Assembly: GCA_021613335.1 (NCBI GenBank)
Contig: JAJTWR010000431.1
Coordinates: 1,426,001 to 1,490,000 of the forward strand
DNA length: 64,000 bases
Origin: Whitmania pigra
Taxonomy: Eukaryota > Annelida > Clitellata > Hirudinida > Haemopidae
Direction: 5' to 3'
A program made the position numbers and the translations under genes. Position 1 is the stretch's first letter. Every line of letters begins with the position of its first letter. Below, in pieces: positions 34,857 to 43,242 of the stretch. Below the pieces are notes generated by a model. The model saw nothing but the letters and a program-made list of their open reading frames with translations. It ran no database searches and had not been told where the DNA came from.

Positions 34857-35872
34857 TAGTTGCGGCGCTGAAAAAGATTCTCGACGGAAAGAATCTCACC
34901 CGTGAGGAATCCGCCGGAGTCATGGAGACTATCGCCGAAGGCAAGGCGACGCCGGCACAACTCGGCGCTTACCTGGCGGCGCTGCGCATGAAGGGGGAGA
35001 CTGTCGACGAGCTCTCCGGCGCGGTCGAGGTGATGCGCTCCCGCGTGCAGGAAGTGAAAGTAAATCGCGAGGTATTCGTCGACACCTGCGGAACCGGCGG
35101 CGACTCGATGATGACGTTCAACATCTCGACCACGGCAGCGTTCGTCGTCGCGGGGATGGGCATCACTGTCGCGAAACACGGCAACCGGGCGGTCTCGTCG
35201 CTCTCGGGTTCCGCAGACTTTCTGGAGGCCCTGGGCGTGGTGGTGAACCTCACGCCAGCGGCCGTCGAAGAGTGCATCGAAAAAGTTGGAATCGGCATGT
35301 TGTTCGCGCCGAACCACCACCGCGCGTTCCTGGCGGCCTTGGGCGTGCGACGCGAACTTGGGGTGCGGACGATGTTCAACCTCATGGGTCCGCTCTCGAA
35401 TCCGGCGCGAGCGCGCCATCAACTGATGGGCGTGTATGCGCCGGAGCTGGTGCCGACCATAGCCGAAGTGTTGGCGAAGACCGGCTCCCGGCACGCGATG
35501 GTGGTGCATGGTGAAGGACTCGATGAAATCAGCGTCTGCGGGGAGACCCTCATCGCCGAGGCTCGGGGCACCCACGTGACCGTGCGCACCGTGAGCCCCG
35601 AGGAGCTTGGCTTCAAGCGGTTTGCGCTCGACGAACTGAAGGGCGGCGATCGCGCCACCAACGCGCGCATCGCCATGGAGGTCTTCGAAGGCCAAAAAGG
35701 CGCGCCACGCGCGGCGGTGCTCGCCAATGCGGCCGCGGCCGCGGTGGTGGCCGGAGTGGCTTCGTCGCTCCGGGAGGGCGTCGAGCTCGCGGCGAAGGCC
35801 GTCGACTCTGGCGCTGCCTTGCAAAAGGTGCGCGCCCTAGCGGAACTCTCACGGGAGATTGCGGCGCGATGA
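34853..35872 (+). CDS. trpD: Anthranilate phosphoribosyltransferase
   Basis: 339 residues from GTG at 34853, chosen because it overlaps the trpG stop (GTGA) like the other junctions; the frame is open further upstream inside trpG. It transfers the phosphoribosyl group of PRPP to anthranilate. Motifs: DTCGTGGDSMMTFNIST (PRPP loop), VAKHGNRAVSSLSGSADFLEALG, GIGMLFAPNHHRAF and RTMFNLMGPLSNPA. The C-terminal helices end ALAELSREIAAR, and the last bases overlap the trpC start. Confidence 0.95.
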   Translation: MIVAALKKILDGKNLTREESAGVMETIAEGKATPAQLGAYLAALRMKGETVDELSGAVEVMRSRVQEVKVNREVFVDTCGTGGDSMMTFNISTTAAFVVAGMGITVAKHGNRAVSSLSGSADFLEALGVVVNLTPAAVEECIEKVGIGMLFAPNHHRAFLAALGVRRELGVRTMFNLMGPLSNPARARHQLMGVYAPELVPTIAEVLAKTGSRHAMVVHGEGLDEISVCGETLIAEARGTHVTVRTVSPEELGFKRFALDELKGGDRATNARIAMEVFEGQKGAPRAAVLANAAAAAVVAGVASSLREGVELAAKAVDSGAALQKVRALAELSREIAAR

Positions 35873-36651
35873 GCTTTCTCGACGACATCCTGGCGCGGAA
35901 GCGCGACGAAGTTGCACGTGCGAAGCGCACCCAGTCGGTCGCGGCGCTGGAGGAGCGCGCCCGGGCGCACAAGCCGCCGAAGAGCCTCGCGGCGGCGCTC
36001 TCACCGCGCGGCGGACCGATGCGGGTCATCGCCGAAATCAAACGGGCCTCTCCGTCGGCGGGGGTTCTGCGGGCGGCGCTTTCGGCGCCGACGCTCGCGA
36101 AGACCTATGCGGCCGCGGGCGCTGCCGCCATCTCGGTGCTCACCGATGGGCCGAGCTTCAACGGTTCGCTCGATGACCTCGCGGCCGTTCGCGCGGAGGT
36201 CGACGTGCCGCTCCTGCGCAAGGACTTCATCGTCGACGCCTACCAGCTCCACGAGGCGCGGGCGCACGGTGCCGATGCGGCGCTGCTGATTGTCGCAGCG
36301 CTCTCCGATGGAGAGCTGCGAGAGTTACTCGCTGCGGCCCACGGGCTCGGGCTCGAAGCGTTGGTGGAAATCCACGAAGCGCCAGAGCTCGACCGTGCGC
36401 TCGCTGCGGGGGCGCGCATCATCGGGGTGAACAACCGCTCGCTCGCGACGCTCCACGTGTCGCTTTCGGTCGGCGAAGCGCTGCTGCCGAACATCCCCGC
36501 GAGCGTCCGGGCAGTGGGAGAGAGCGGCATCCACGGGCTTCGGGAGGCCGAGCGCATGCGCAAGGCCGGGGCCGCGAACCTCCTCGTCGGAGAGGCGCTG
36601 GTGCGGGCGGACGACGCCGCCGCGCTCCTGCGCTCCCTATGCGCGGCGTGA
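35869..36651 (+). CDS. trpC: Indole-3-glycerol-phosphate synthase
   Basis: A 260-residue TIM barrel that closes the indole ring. Landmarks: N-terminal FLDDILARKRDEV, VIAEIKRASPSAG with the substrate-binding Lys, SVLTDGPSFNGSLDDL, LLRKDFIVDAYQLHEARAHGADA with the catalytic Lys, EIHEAPELDRAL, IIGVNNRSL and AVGESGI. All catalytic positions appear intact. Both ends overlap neighbouring genes, keeping the operon fully coupled. Confidence 0.96.
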   Translation: MSFLDDILARKRDEVARAKRTQSVAALEERARAHKPPKSLAAALSPRGGPMRVIAEIKRASPSAGVLRAALSAPTLAKTYAAAGAAAISVLTDGPSFNGSLDDLAAVRAEVDVPLLRKDFIVDAYQLHEARAHGADAALLIVAALSDGELRELLAAAHGLGLEALVEIHEAPELDRALAAGARIIGVNNRSLATLHVSLSVGEALLPNIPASVRAVGESGIHGLREAERMRKAGAANLLVGEALVRADDAAALLRSLCAA

Positions 36652-37271
36652 GCGCCACGCGGGTGAAAGTGTGCGGGCTCACCCGGCTCGTGGACGTGCG
36701 CCTTGCTGCGGAGTTGGGTGCCGACGCGGCGGGCTTCATCTTCTTTGAAGGCTCGAAGCGCTACTGCCCACCGGAGCGGGCGGCGAAGCTCGTGCGGGCG
36801 CTGCCGCCGTTCGTCGCGGCGGTGGGAGTTTTTGTGAACGGCACTCGCACCTCGGTGGAGCACATCGCTCACCTGGTAGGGCTCACGGCGGTGCAGCTCC
36901 ATGGCCCACTGCGGGCGGCGGAGTGGAAGGGCTTTCCTTTGCCGATCATCCGAGCAGTACCGGCGACGTCGCGCGTAGACCTGCGTGCGGTGCGCTACGG
37001 ACCGGAGCAGGCGCTAATTGTGGATACGCCAAGCGCGGGGCACGGCGGAACGGGCCGCAGCTTTGATTGGTCGATGCTCCGGGGCCTCACGTTTCGGCGG
37101 CCACTCATCCTTGCGGGCGGGCTCAACGCTGGCAATGTGGCGGCGGCGATTCGCGCGGTGCGTCCGTATGCGGTGGACGTGGCGAGTGGCGTGGAAGCTT
37201 CGCCAGGCAAAAAGGACGCACAAGCACTCACCCGATTTTTTGCAGCAGTACAGGAGGCCCGAACCCGATGA
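36639..37271 (+). CDS. trpF: Phosphoribosylanthranilate isomerase
   Basis: A 210-residue TIM barrel. The catalytic Cys is in [11 protein letters not shown] and the general acid Asp in [40 protein letters not shown] and [14 protein letters not shown] are the phosphate-binding segments, and [16 protein letters not shown] the C-terminal one. The ATG at 36639 overlaps trpC by 13 bp; a GTG at 36648 would give the 4-bp overlap seen at the other junctions and is an equally good start. Confidence 0.95.
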   Translation: MRGVSATRVKVCGLTRLVDVRLAAELGADAAGFIFFEGSKRYCPPERAAKLVRALPPFVAAVGVFVNGTRTSVEHIAHLVGLTAVQLHGPLRAAEWKGFPLPIIRAVPATSRVDLRAVRYGPEQALIVDTPSAGHGGTGRSFDWSMLRGLTFRRPLILAGGLNAGNVAAAIRAVRPYAVDVASGVEASPGKKDAQALTRFFAAVQEARTR

Positions 37272-38455
37272 CCTCTCCAGGACGCTTTGGCCCGTATGGC
37301 GGGCGCTATGTGCCCGAGACTCTCGTCCCGGCGTTGGAAGAGCTCGACCAGGTGTGGCGACGCTTGCGAAAAGACGCGTCGTTTCGTCGCGAGCTCAGCA
37401 CGTTGCTCGAAACCTACGCCGGGCGACCGACGCCGGTCTTCGAGGCTCTGCGTTTCGGTGCTCCGAAGTCGGCGCGGATTTTCTTGAAGCGCGAAGACCT
37501 CTGCCACACCGGCGCTCACAAAATTAACAACACGCTCGGCCAAGTGCTGATTGCGAAGAAGCTCGGCAAGCGGCGCGTTGTCGCGGAGACCGGGGCGGGA
37601 CAACACGGCGTGGCGACGGCAAGTGCCTGCGCGCTGTTTGGGCTTGAGTGCCGCATCTACATGGGCGCGAAAGACGTAGCGCGCCAGGCGCCCAACGTGG
37701 CGCGGATGCGGATTTTGGGCGCAGAGGTCATTCCGGTGTCGGTGGGTTCCCAGACCCTCAAGGAAGCGCTCAACGAAGCGATGCGCGACTGGGTCACCTT
37801 TGTGCGCGACACGCACTACGTGCTCGGCACGGCCGCAGGGCCGCATCCGTTTCCAACCATCGTGAGCGAGCTTCAATCGGTGATCGGCCGGGAAGCGCGG
37901 CGGCAGTTTCTGGCGGAGGTCGGACGGCTCCCGCATGAGGTCGTCGCCTGTGTCGGCGGCGGCTCGAACGCGGTCGGCATGTTGAGCGCCTTCGTGCGCG
38001 ACCGGGCGGTGAAGCTGGTGGTGGTCGAGGCTGGCGGCTACGGACTCTCCACCGGGCTGCACGGGGCATCGCTCTCGGTGGGAAAGCCGGGGGTGCTGCA
38101 CGGGAGTTACAGCTACGTGCTGCAAGATGCCGAGGGGCAAATTTCCGAGGCGCACTCGGCGAGTGCGGGCCTCGACTATCCGGGGGTGGGTCCGCAGCTC
38201 GCCCAATGGAAAGACGACGGGCGGCTCACGCTTTCGACTGCAACCGACGCGGAGGCGTTCGAGGCCTTCGAGCTCTTGGGAAGAACCGAGGGCATCCTTC
38301 CGGCGCTGGAGTCGGCGCATGCGCTTTCGGTGGCGCGCCGTCGGGCCCGCAAACTTGGCCCCAAGGGGTTGGTGCTGGTCTGCCTTTCCGGGCGTGGGGA
38401 TAAGGACCTCGCGACTGTCGAGGAGTGGTTCAACAAGCAGGGGAAGAAGTCATGA
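37268..38455 (+). CDS. trpB: Tryptophan synthase beta subunit
   Basis: 395 residues from ATG 37268 (ATGA overlap with trpF; the frame is open upstream but family homology starts here with [20 protein letters not shown]). PLP lysine in [14 protein letters not shown], phosphate loop in [14 protein letters not shown], and the [12 protein letters not shown] and [17 protein letters not shown] segments lining the indole tunnel. It condenses indole with serine. Its stop overlaps the trpA start. Confidence 0.97.
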   Translation: MTSPGRFGPYGGRYVPETLVPALEELDQVWRRLRKDASFRRELSTLLETYAGRPTPVFEALRFGAPKSARIFLKREDLCHTGAHKINNTLGQVLIAKKLGKRRVVAETGAGQHGVATASACALFGLECRIYMGAKDVARQAPNVARMRILGAEVIPVSVGSQTLKEALNEAMRDWVTFVRDTHYVLGTAAGPHPFPTIVSELQSVIGREARRQFLAEVGRLPHEVVACVGGGSNAVGMLSAFVRDRAVKLVVVEAGGYGLSTGLHGASLSVGKPGVLHGSYSYVLQDAEGQISEAHSASAGLDYPGVGPQLAQWKDDGRLTLSTATDAEAFEAFELLGRTEGILPALESAHALSVARRRARKLGPKGLVLVCLSGRGDKDLATVEEWFNKQGKKS

Positions 38456-39249
38456 ACCGGATTGCACAGACCTTCGAGCGCTGCAGAAACGAAGGCCGCC
38501 CGGCGCTGGTGGCCTATCTCATGGCGGGGAACCCGACCCAGCGCGCGGCCCGCGACGTGGCACTCGCCTGTCTTTCGGGCGGCGCCGACATTCTCGAACT
38601 CGGGTTTCCATTTTCCGACCCCATCGCCGACGGGCCGACGCTGCAGCGCGCTGCGCGCCGGGCACTCGCGGGCGGAATGACGCTCACGAAGACCCTCGCG
38701 CTCGCCGCGAGCTTGCGCCGAAACAGCGACGCGCCGCTGGTGCTGATGGGCGTACTTGAATCCGATTCTCCGCATGGGGGCCCAGAAGTTCTTTGCGCGC
38801 TGTGCTGCCTCGGGGGTCGACGGGGTGATTATTCCCGACCTGCCGCCGGACGAAGCCGAAGCGCATCTGCGGCTCGCGCGCCGCTACGGAGTCGCGATGG
38901 TGCAGATGCTCGCGCCGACCTCGACGGACGCGCGGCGCCGAACGGTGGCGCGGGTCTCCCAAGGCTTTGTGTATTACGTGTCGGTGACCGGCGTGACCGG
39001 GGCGCGCGGCGTGCTGCCGAAGGATTTGTCGAAACGGCTATCGGCCTTGCGCAAAGCACTTCGGGTGCCGGTGGTCGTAGGCTTCGGTATCTCTACGCCG
39101 AAGCAGGTGCGCGAACGCGCGCCTCTGCCGATGGCATCGTCGTGGGGAGCGCCATCGCGCAGCTCATCGAAGAGGCAAAGAGCCCGCTCGCGGGCGCCCG
39201 GGCGGTGCGCGGTTTCATCGCGAGCCTCGCGAAGGCCGCCCGAGGGTAG
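38452..39249 (+). pseudogene. trpA: Tryptophan synthase alpha subunit, two compensating frameshifts
   Basis: Family homology begins at ATG 38452 (ATGA overlap with trpB) with [25 protein letters not shown] and ELGFPFSDPIADGP, including the catalytic Glu and Asp. After LVLMG the sequence leaves frame: the expected GYLNPILR needs one base fewer, with an extra G at about 38752. Homology then continues in the +1 frame (MGAQKFFARCAASGVDGVII, PPDEAEAHLRLA, YYVSVTGVTG, VVVGFGISTPKQV) up to about 39115, and returns to the first frame (SADGIVVGSAIAQLIEEAKS) after a missing base near 39113-39122. The first frame has no stop in between, so an automatic caller would report an intact 266-residue protein with a wrong middle third. 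Either sequencing errors or a decayed gene. Confidence 0.8.
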
Positions 39250-39255
39250 CGCAGC

Positions 39256-39783
39256 TCAGCGCCCCTTCTTGCGAAGCTCTGCGTCGAGGCGCTTCATCTC
39301 TTCGGGCGACTTTCGCACCGGCGGCTTCTGCTTCACTTTGAAGAGGCCGACGGCGAGCGAGTAGCCCATCAGCGCGCCAAATCCCATCTGGGTCATGATG
39401 CCGAGCAGGTCGGTCGTTTGGTTTTCGCGCACCACCTTGCCGTTGCGAATTTCTCGGATGAAGATTCCTTCGCTGACGATCGTCTTCTTGGTGGCCGGGG
39501 CGCCCATGAATTTCCCCAGGTTCTTCATCGGATTCACGAAACGGATGCTGACGAAATCCCCGTTCGCGACAACCTGCGGGAACTCCATCTTCATGTCGCG
39601 CATCGCGAGGTAGAGGTCTTGCATGAAGCCGAAGTACTCGTCGCGGGAGAAGTGCATCCCGTCGCCGGTGTACGTGAATTCTGGGGCGAAGAGGGTGTCG
39701 AGCTTCTCCCAATCACCGTTCATGATGGACTTGGAAACATCGAGCGCGATTTCCGTGTTGGAGCGCGTGGAGGGTGTATTCAT
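39256..39783 (-). CDS. NTF2-like / SnoaL-like protein
   Basis: A 175-residue protein with the NTF2-like cone fold pattern: N-terminal helices (ALDVSKSIMNGDWEKLDTLFAPEFTY), FSRDEYFGFMQDLYLAMRDMKME, then strands GDFVSIRFVNPMKNLG and IFIREIRNGKVVRENQTTDLLGIM. SnoaL-type proteins are small cyclases, hydrolases or ligand binders; no catalytic residues stand out. A C-terminal hydrophobic stretch (GFGALMGYSLAVGLF) and a basic end follow. It is divergent from a marR gene across two MarR-type palindromes, so it is the probable target of that regulator. Confidence 0.75.
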   Translation of the reverse strand: MNTPSTRSNTEIALDVSKSIMNGDWEKLDTLFAPEFTYTGDGMHFSRDEYFGFMQDLYLAMRDMKMEFPQVVANGDFVSIRFVNPMKNLGKFMGAPATKKTIVSEGIFIREIRNGKVVRENQTTDLLGIMTQMGFGALMGYSLAVGLFKVKQKPPVRKSPEEMKRLDAELRKKGR

Positions 39784-39831
39784 GGGAGCGGGTCTCTCTG
39801 TTCTTTGGGTGGTGTTTTGGCAATCAATGTA

Positions 39832-39865
39832 GTTGCTCAGGCAACATTATGGTTGCTTGAGCAAC
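39832..39865. promoter_or_regulatory. Paired MarR-type operators
   Basis: Two 14-bp near-palindromes, GTTGCTCAGGCAAC (39832-39845) and GTTGCTTGAGCAAC (39852-39865), start exactly 20 bp apart, two helical turns. They lie between the NTF2-like gene and the marR gene. The TTGCnTnnGCAA pattern is typical of MarR-family sites, so autoregulation and control of the divergent gene are likely. Confidence 0.65.
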
Positions 39866-39883
39866 TAAGTCAAGGATACAATC

Positions 39884-40336
39884 GTGCCGGTGAGCGAAAG
39901 CTTTAGCGAGGTCGAAGGAAAAGCCTGGGGTGGACTCATGCGCATGCATGGGCGGCTCCTCCAGCGGATGGAGGCCGACTTGGTGCGGCACTCTCAACTC
40001 ACCAGCGCCGAATTCGAGGTGCTGCTGCAGTTGTCGTGGGCGAGCGAAGGGCGGCAGCGCATGCTGGAACTCGCGCGAGGCAGCCTGTTGACGCGCAGCG
40101 GTATGAGCCGACTCTTGGCCCGCCTCGAAAGCGCCGGGCTCCTTTTGCGCGAAGGAAGTCCAGGTGATGAGCGGGGGGCGGTCTTCAGCCTCACCCCCGC
40201 AGGATTCGCGAAGTTCAAAGCGGCGAAGAAGAAGCACGTCGCCTTCGTGCGCGAGCAATTCCTGCGGCACTTCTCGAAGAAGGAACTGGCGTTGATGGTG
40301 GACTTTTGGCAGCGCGTCGGTGCCGCAGAGGAGTGA
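39884..40336 (+). CDS. MarR-family transcriptional regulator
   Basis: A 150-residue winged-helix protein started at GTG 39884. The DNA-binding part is SQLTSAEFEVLLQLSWASEG, followed by the recognition helix LLTRSGMSRLLARLESAGLL and the wing REGSPGDERGAVFSLTPAG. Dimerisation helices form both ends. It sits directly beside two MarR-like palindromes and divergent from the NTF2-like gene. Converges on the broken ACC deaminase gene. Ligand unknown. Confidence 0.9.
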   Translation: MPVSESFSEVEGKAWGGLMRMHGRLLQRMEADLVRHSQLTSAEFEVLLQLSWASEGRQRMLELARGSLLTRSGMSRLLARLESAGLLLREGSPGDERGAVFSLTPAGFAKFKAAKKKHVAFVREQFLRHFSKKELALMVDFWQRVGAAEE

Positions 40337-40354
40337 GCTTCTTCTCCCGGTGAT

Positions 40355-41373
40355 TCACCCGTCTTTGTAATAGTAGCTGTAGCCGTTCAAGGCCGGGGCG
40401 CCGCCGAGGTGCACGTAGAGTACCCGCGAGCCCTCGCGGAAGTAGCCCTTGCGAGTCAGGTCGATCAACCCTTGCATGGATTTTCCCTCGTAGACGGGAT
40501 CGGTAATCATCGCTTCAGTGCGGGCGGCGAGGCGGATCGCTGCATTCGTTTCGTCGGAAGGTACGCCGTAGGCTGGGTAGGCGTATTCGGGGAGGATGAC
40601 GATTTCGTCATCGCGAACGTGACGGCCGAGCTTAACGAGATTCGCGGTATTATCGACGATGCTTCGAACTTGGGCACGGGTCTGGTCCAACGTGAAAGAG
40701 GCATCGATGCCGATGACTTTGTGAGCGCGGTTTTGGTGGGCGAAGCCGACGATCATCCCGGCTTGGGTCGAGCCAGTGACGACGCACACCACGATGAAAT
40801 CGAACTTGAACCCGAGAGATTCCTCTTGCATGGCGACCTCTTCGGCGAATCCGACGTAACCGAGGCCGCCAAGTTTGTGCACGGATGCACCGGCAGGGAT
40901 TGGGTAGGGCTTGCCGCCAGCGTCGATGACCGACTGGATGGCGTCGGTCCAACTCTTGCGGATGCCGATGTCAAAACCATCGTCGACGAGTCTGCTGTCC
41001 GCACCCATGATGCGAGTCATGAGGATGTTGCCGACGCGATCGTAGACGGCGTCGTAGTGCGGCACCCACTTCTCTTGGATGACGACGCACTTCATGCCGA
41101 TTTTCGCCGCGGTAGCCGCGACGAGACGGGTGTGGTTGGACTGAACGCCGCCGATGGACACGAGGTATCGGCTCCGGACGCCATACCATCGGGAACGATG
41201 TACTCGAGCTTCCTCAGCTTGTTTCCCCCGAGGGCGAGTCCTCAGTTGCAGCCGTCGCGTTTCGCGAAGATCTGCACCTTATTGCCGAGCGCTGCCGTGA
41301 GGCGGGGCAAGTGCTCTATCGGTGTCGGACCGTACGTGAGTGGATACCGTTCAAAGCTCGAGAGTAAGGACAT
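40355..41373 (-). pseudogene. acdS: 1-aminocyclopropane-1-carboxylate deaminase, disrupted
   Basis: The C-terminal 268 codons (to 41161) are intact and strongly ACC-deaminase-like ([68 protein letters not shown]). Homology continues upstream to an ATG at 41373 with an AGGAG site: [19 protein letters not shown] and [13 protein letters not shown]. Two lesions separate the parts: an in-frame TGA at 41242-41244 where the family has Ser (CNSG becomes CN-stop-G), and a one-base deficit near 41161-41167. The PLP lysine (GGNK) lies between them, so the remaining open frame alone cannot be active. Genuine decay or two sequencing errors. Confidence 0.8.
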
Positions 41374-41746
41374 GCACGTTGCTCCTCGTGAAAGTGTGCT
41401 TCAAAAATAGGAAATTAGCGGGACTTTCGCAGCCTCGCTCTTCGTCACGATGAAGCTTCTGCAAGTGTTTGGGTGGCGGCTCTTTTGAGTTTTCGTAGTG
41501 ATGTGGCGCATTTACATTTCCATGCGTGCTGACTGGAATTTCGCTCGCAGCATTTGACGCATGAAGTCGCAACGTACCGTCTCAGACAAATAAGCCGATG
41601 CCCTTGAATCATCGTAACTTTTTGGTCACGTGTGGACAGGTAATGCTTGCTCTTCTGGAATCCAGGGAGCACAGTCCGAAAGAAGTGAATAATGCCTGAC
41701 TAGTCGGTCAGGTATTCACGAAACCACATCGACAAAGGAGAATACG
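41374..41746. other. Non-coding region before the alcohol dehydrogenase
   Basis: 373 bp with no credible gene; short frames on either strand show no family resemblance. It contains the CCTGAC-N6-GTCAGG palindrome (41695-41712) and the AAGGAG ribosome-binding site of the downstream dehydrogenase. Remnants of a regulator of the ACC deaminase were looked for and not found. Confidence 0.5.
41695..41712. promoter_or_regulatory. TetR-type palindromic operator candidate
   Basis: CCTGAC, six bases TAGTCG, then GTCAGG: perfect 6-bp arms, 35 bp upstream of the dehydrogenase start. The TGAC-N6-GTCA core is common for TetR-family sites. No regulator gene adjoins it, so the binding protein would be encoded elsewhere. 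Confidence 0.4.
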
Positions 41747-42784
41747 ATGAAAGCTCTTGTTTATAATGGCCCAGGAAAGAAGGAATGGACCGAAAAGGAC
41801 AAGCCGAAGATTAAGGATCCGACTGATGTTTTGGTGAAAATCACCAAGACGACGATCTGCGGCACCGACCTGCATATTCTCAAAGGAGATGTGCCGACCT
41901 GCACTCCGGGGAGGACGCTCGGTCACGAGGGCGTAGGCGTGGTCGACGAAGTCGGAAGCGCGGTCCGCAATTTCAAGAAGGGCGATGCAGTTCTCATTTC
42001 GTGCATCACCTCTTGCGGATCATGTCCGAACTGCAAGCGCCAGCTCTACTCGCACTGTAGCGACGGCGGTTGGCAGCTCGGTCACACCGTCGATGGAACG
42101 CAGGCTGAGTTCGTGCGGATTCGGCACGGCGACAATTCGCTCTATCCGATTCCGAAAGGCACGGACGAGGAAGCGCTGGTCATGCTGTCGGACATCTTCC
42201 CGACCGGATTCGAAATCGGCGTCCGTGCGGGTGGAGTGAAGCCGGGAGATGTGGTCGCGATCGTCGGCGCAGGGCCGGTGGGTATGGCCGCGTTGCTGAC
42301 CGCTCAGTTCTACTCGCCGGCGCGCATCATCATGATCGATATGGATCCGGCGCGGCTCGAACTCGCGAAGAAATTCGGAGCGACCGACACCATTCAAGTC
42401 GGCTCCGATGACCCGGTAGCGAAGGTCCTCAAGATGACCGACAACCAAGGCGTCGATGTCGCCATCGAGGCGGTTGGTGTCCCCGCGACCTTCGACGTTT
42501 GCCAGAAGATTGTGTCCGCAGGCGGTAACGTTGCGAACGTCGGCGTCCACGGCAAGTCGGTGGAACTCCACCTCGAAACCCTCTGGATCAAGAACATCAA
42601 CATCTCGATGGGTCTCGTGAACACGAACACCACCCCGATGTTGTTGAAGACCGTTCAGTCGAAGAAGTTCGACCCGAGCCAGCTCATCACCCACCGCTTC
42701 AAGCTGGGTGAGATCATCAAGGCGTACGAGGTCTTCGGCAACGCCGCTCGCGAAAAGGCGATGAAGGTTATCCTCACCGCTTAA
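41747..42784 (+). CDS. Zinc-dependent alcohol dehydrogenase
   Basis: A 345-residue medium-chain dehydrogenase. Catalytic zinc ligands Cys38 (TICGTDLH) and His60-Glu61 (LGHEGVGVV); structural zinc set C-x2-C-x2-C-x7-C at residues 90-104 (CGSCPNCKRQLYSHC). The Rossmann motif is VVAIVGAGPVGMAALLTA with IDMDPARLELA ending in the acidic residue that favours NAD. It oxidises or reduces a primary or secondary alcohol/aldehyde; the substrate is not readable. Strong ribosome-binding site. A TetR-type palindrome sits in front and a perfect 8-bp hairpin behind. Confidence 0.92.
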   Translation: MKALVYNGPGKKEWTEKDKPKIKDPTDVLVKITKTTICGTDLHILKGDVPTCTPGRTLGHEGVGVVDEVGSAVRNFKKGDAVLISCITSCGSCPNCKRQLYSHCSDGGWQLGHTVDGTQAEFVRIRHGDNSLYPIPKGTDEEALVMLSDIFPTGFEIGVRAGGVKPGDVVAIVGAGPVGMAALLTAQFYSPARIIMIDMDPARLELAKKFGATDTIQVGSDDPVAKVLKMTDNQGVDVAIEAVGVPATFDVCQKIVSAGGNVANVGVHGKSVELHLETLWIKNINISMGLVNTNTTPMLLKTVQSKKFDPSQLITHRFKLGEIIKAYEVFGNAAREKAMKVILTA

Positions 42785-42800
42785 GCCGCATCGCGTGGTT

Positions 42801-42822
42801 CGAGCGAGGTGAATCTCGCTCG
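42801..42822 (+). terminator. Hairpin downstream of the alcohol dehydrogenase
   Basis: CGAGCGAG, loop GTGAAT, CTCGCTCG: a perfect 8-bp stem 17 bp after the stop. A T-run (TTGTTTTTT) follows about 20 bases later rather than at once, so classical intrinsic termination is uncertain. Confidence 0.5.
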
Positions 42823-42917
42823 GACCGCTCGCGGACCCTGTTGTTTTTTCCGTCGCCACTGCGCTCGGTGCGCGATGTAGGACACGGATTTCCCCGCACG
42901 AGAGCGACCCAAGGATA

Positions 42918-42946
42918 TTGACGGCTTCACACGCGGAGCGTATGGA
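42918..42946 (+). promoter_or_regulatory. Sigma-70-type promoter of tRNA-fMet
   Basis: TTGACG (42918-42923), 17-bp spacer, TATGGA (42941-42946). The expected start is about six bases before the mature tRNA at 42959. Confidence 0.65.
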
Positions 42947-42958
42947 GGCACCCACTGC

Positions 42959-42976
42959 CGCGGGGTGGAGCAGCCA

Positions 42977-43032
<56 letters not shown>
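42959..43032 (+). tRNA. Initiator tRNA-fMet (anticodon CAT)
   Basis: A 74-nt cloverleaf. The loop CTCATAA gives anticodon CAT. Two initiator hallmarks are visible: the first base C (42959) faces A (43031) instead of pairing, and the anticodon stem has three consecutive G:C pairs (GGG/CCC). The T-arm is GCAGG-TTCAAAT-CCTGC. CCA is not encoded. A good promoter lies just upstream and a strong terminator just downstream, so it is a single-gene unit. Confidence 0.97.
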
Positions 43033-43033
<1 letters not shown>

Positions 43034-43081
43034 TTTACCTTTCAATCTGTTCGGTTGTTCAACGGCGGAAGAGTTTGGATG

Positions 43082-43121
43082 GCCCCGATTGCCAGAAAAT
43101 GGCGACCGGGGCTTTCGTTTC
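43082..43121 (+). terminator. Strong intrinsic terminator after tRNA-fMet
   Basis: GCCCCG...GCCA, loop GAAAA, TGGC...CGGGGC: a stem of about 13 bp with one mismatch (43082-43112), followed by TTTCGTTTCT. It lies 50 bp after the tRNA. Confidence 0.8.
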
Positions 43122-43242
43122 TGAAGAAGTGAGCTGTGTTTGTCGATCTGTCTCAACGATAAATTCTCCCTGCGACGCCGCAGCGTTCGCGGGGTGTTTT
43201 CGATGATGGTCCCGTGAAACACTCCGCTCAAGGTACCTACTC

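Noticed and set aside
41445..41672. 75-codon minus-strand frame upstream of the ACC deaminase
   Set aside because: Considered as a remnant of a regulator; no helix-turn-helix or Lrp-like sequence could be seen.
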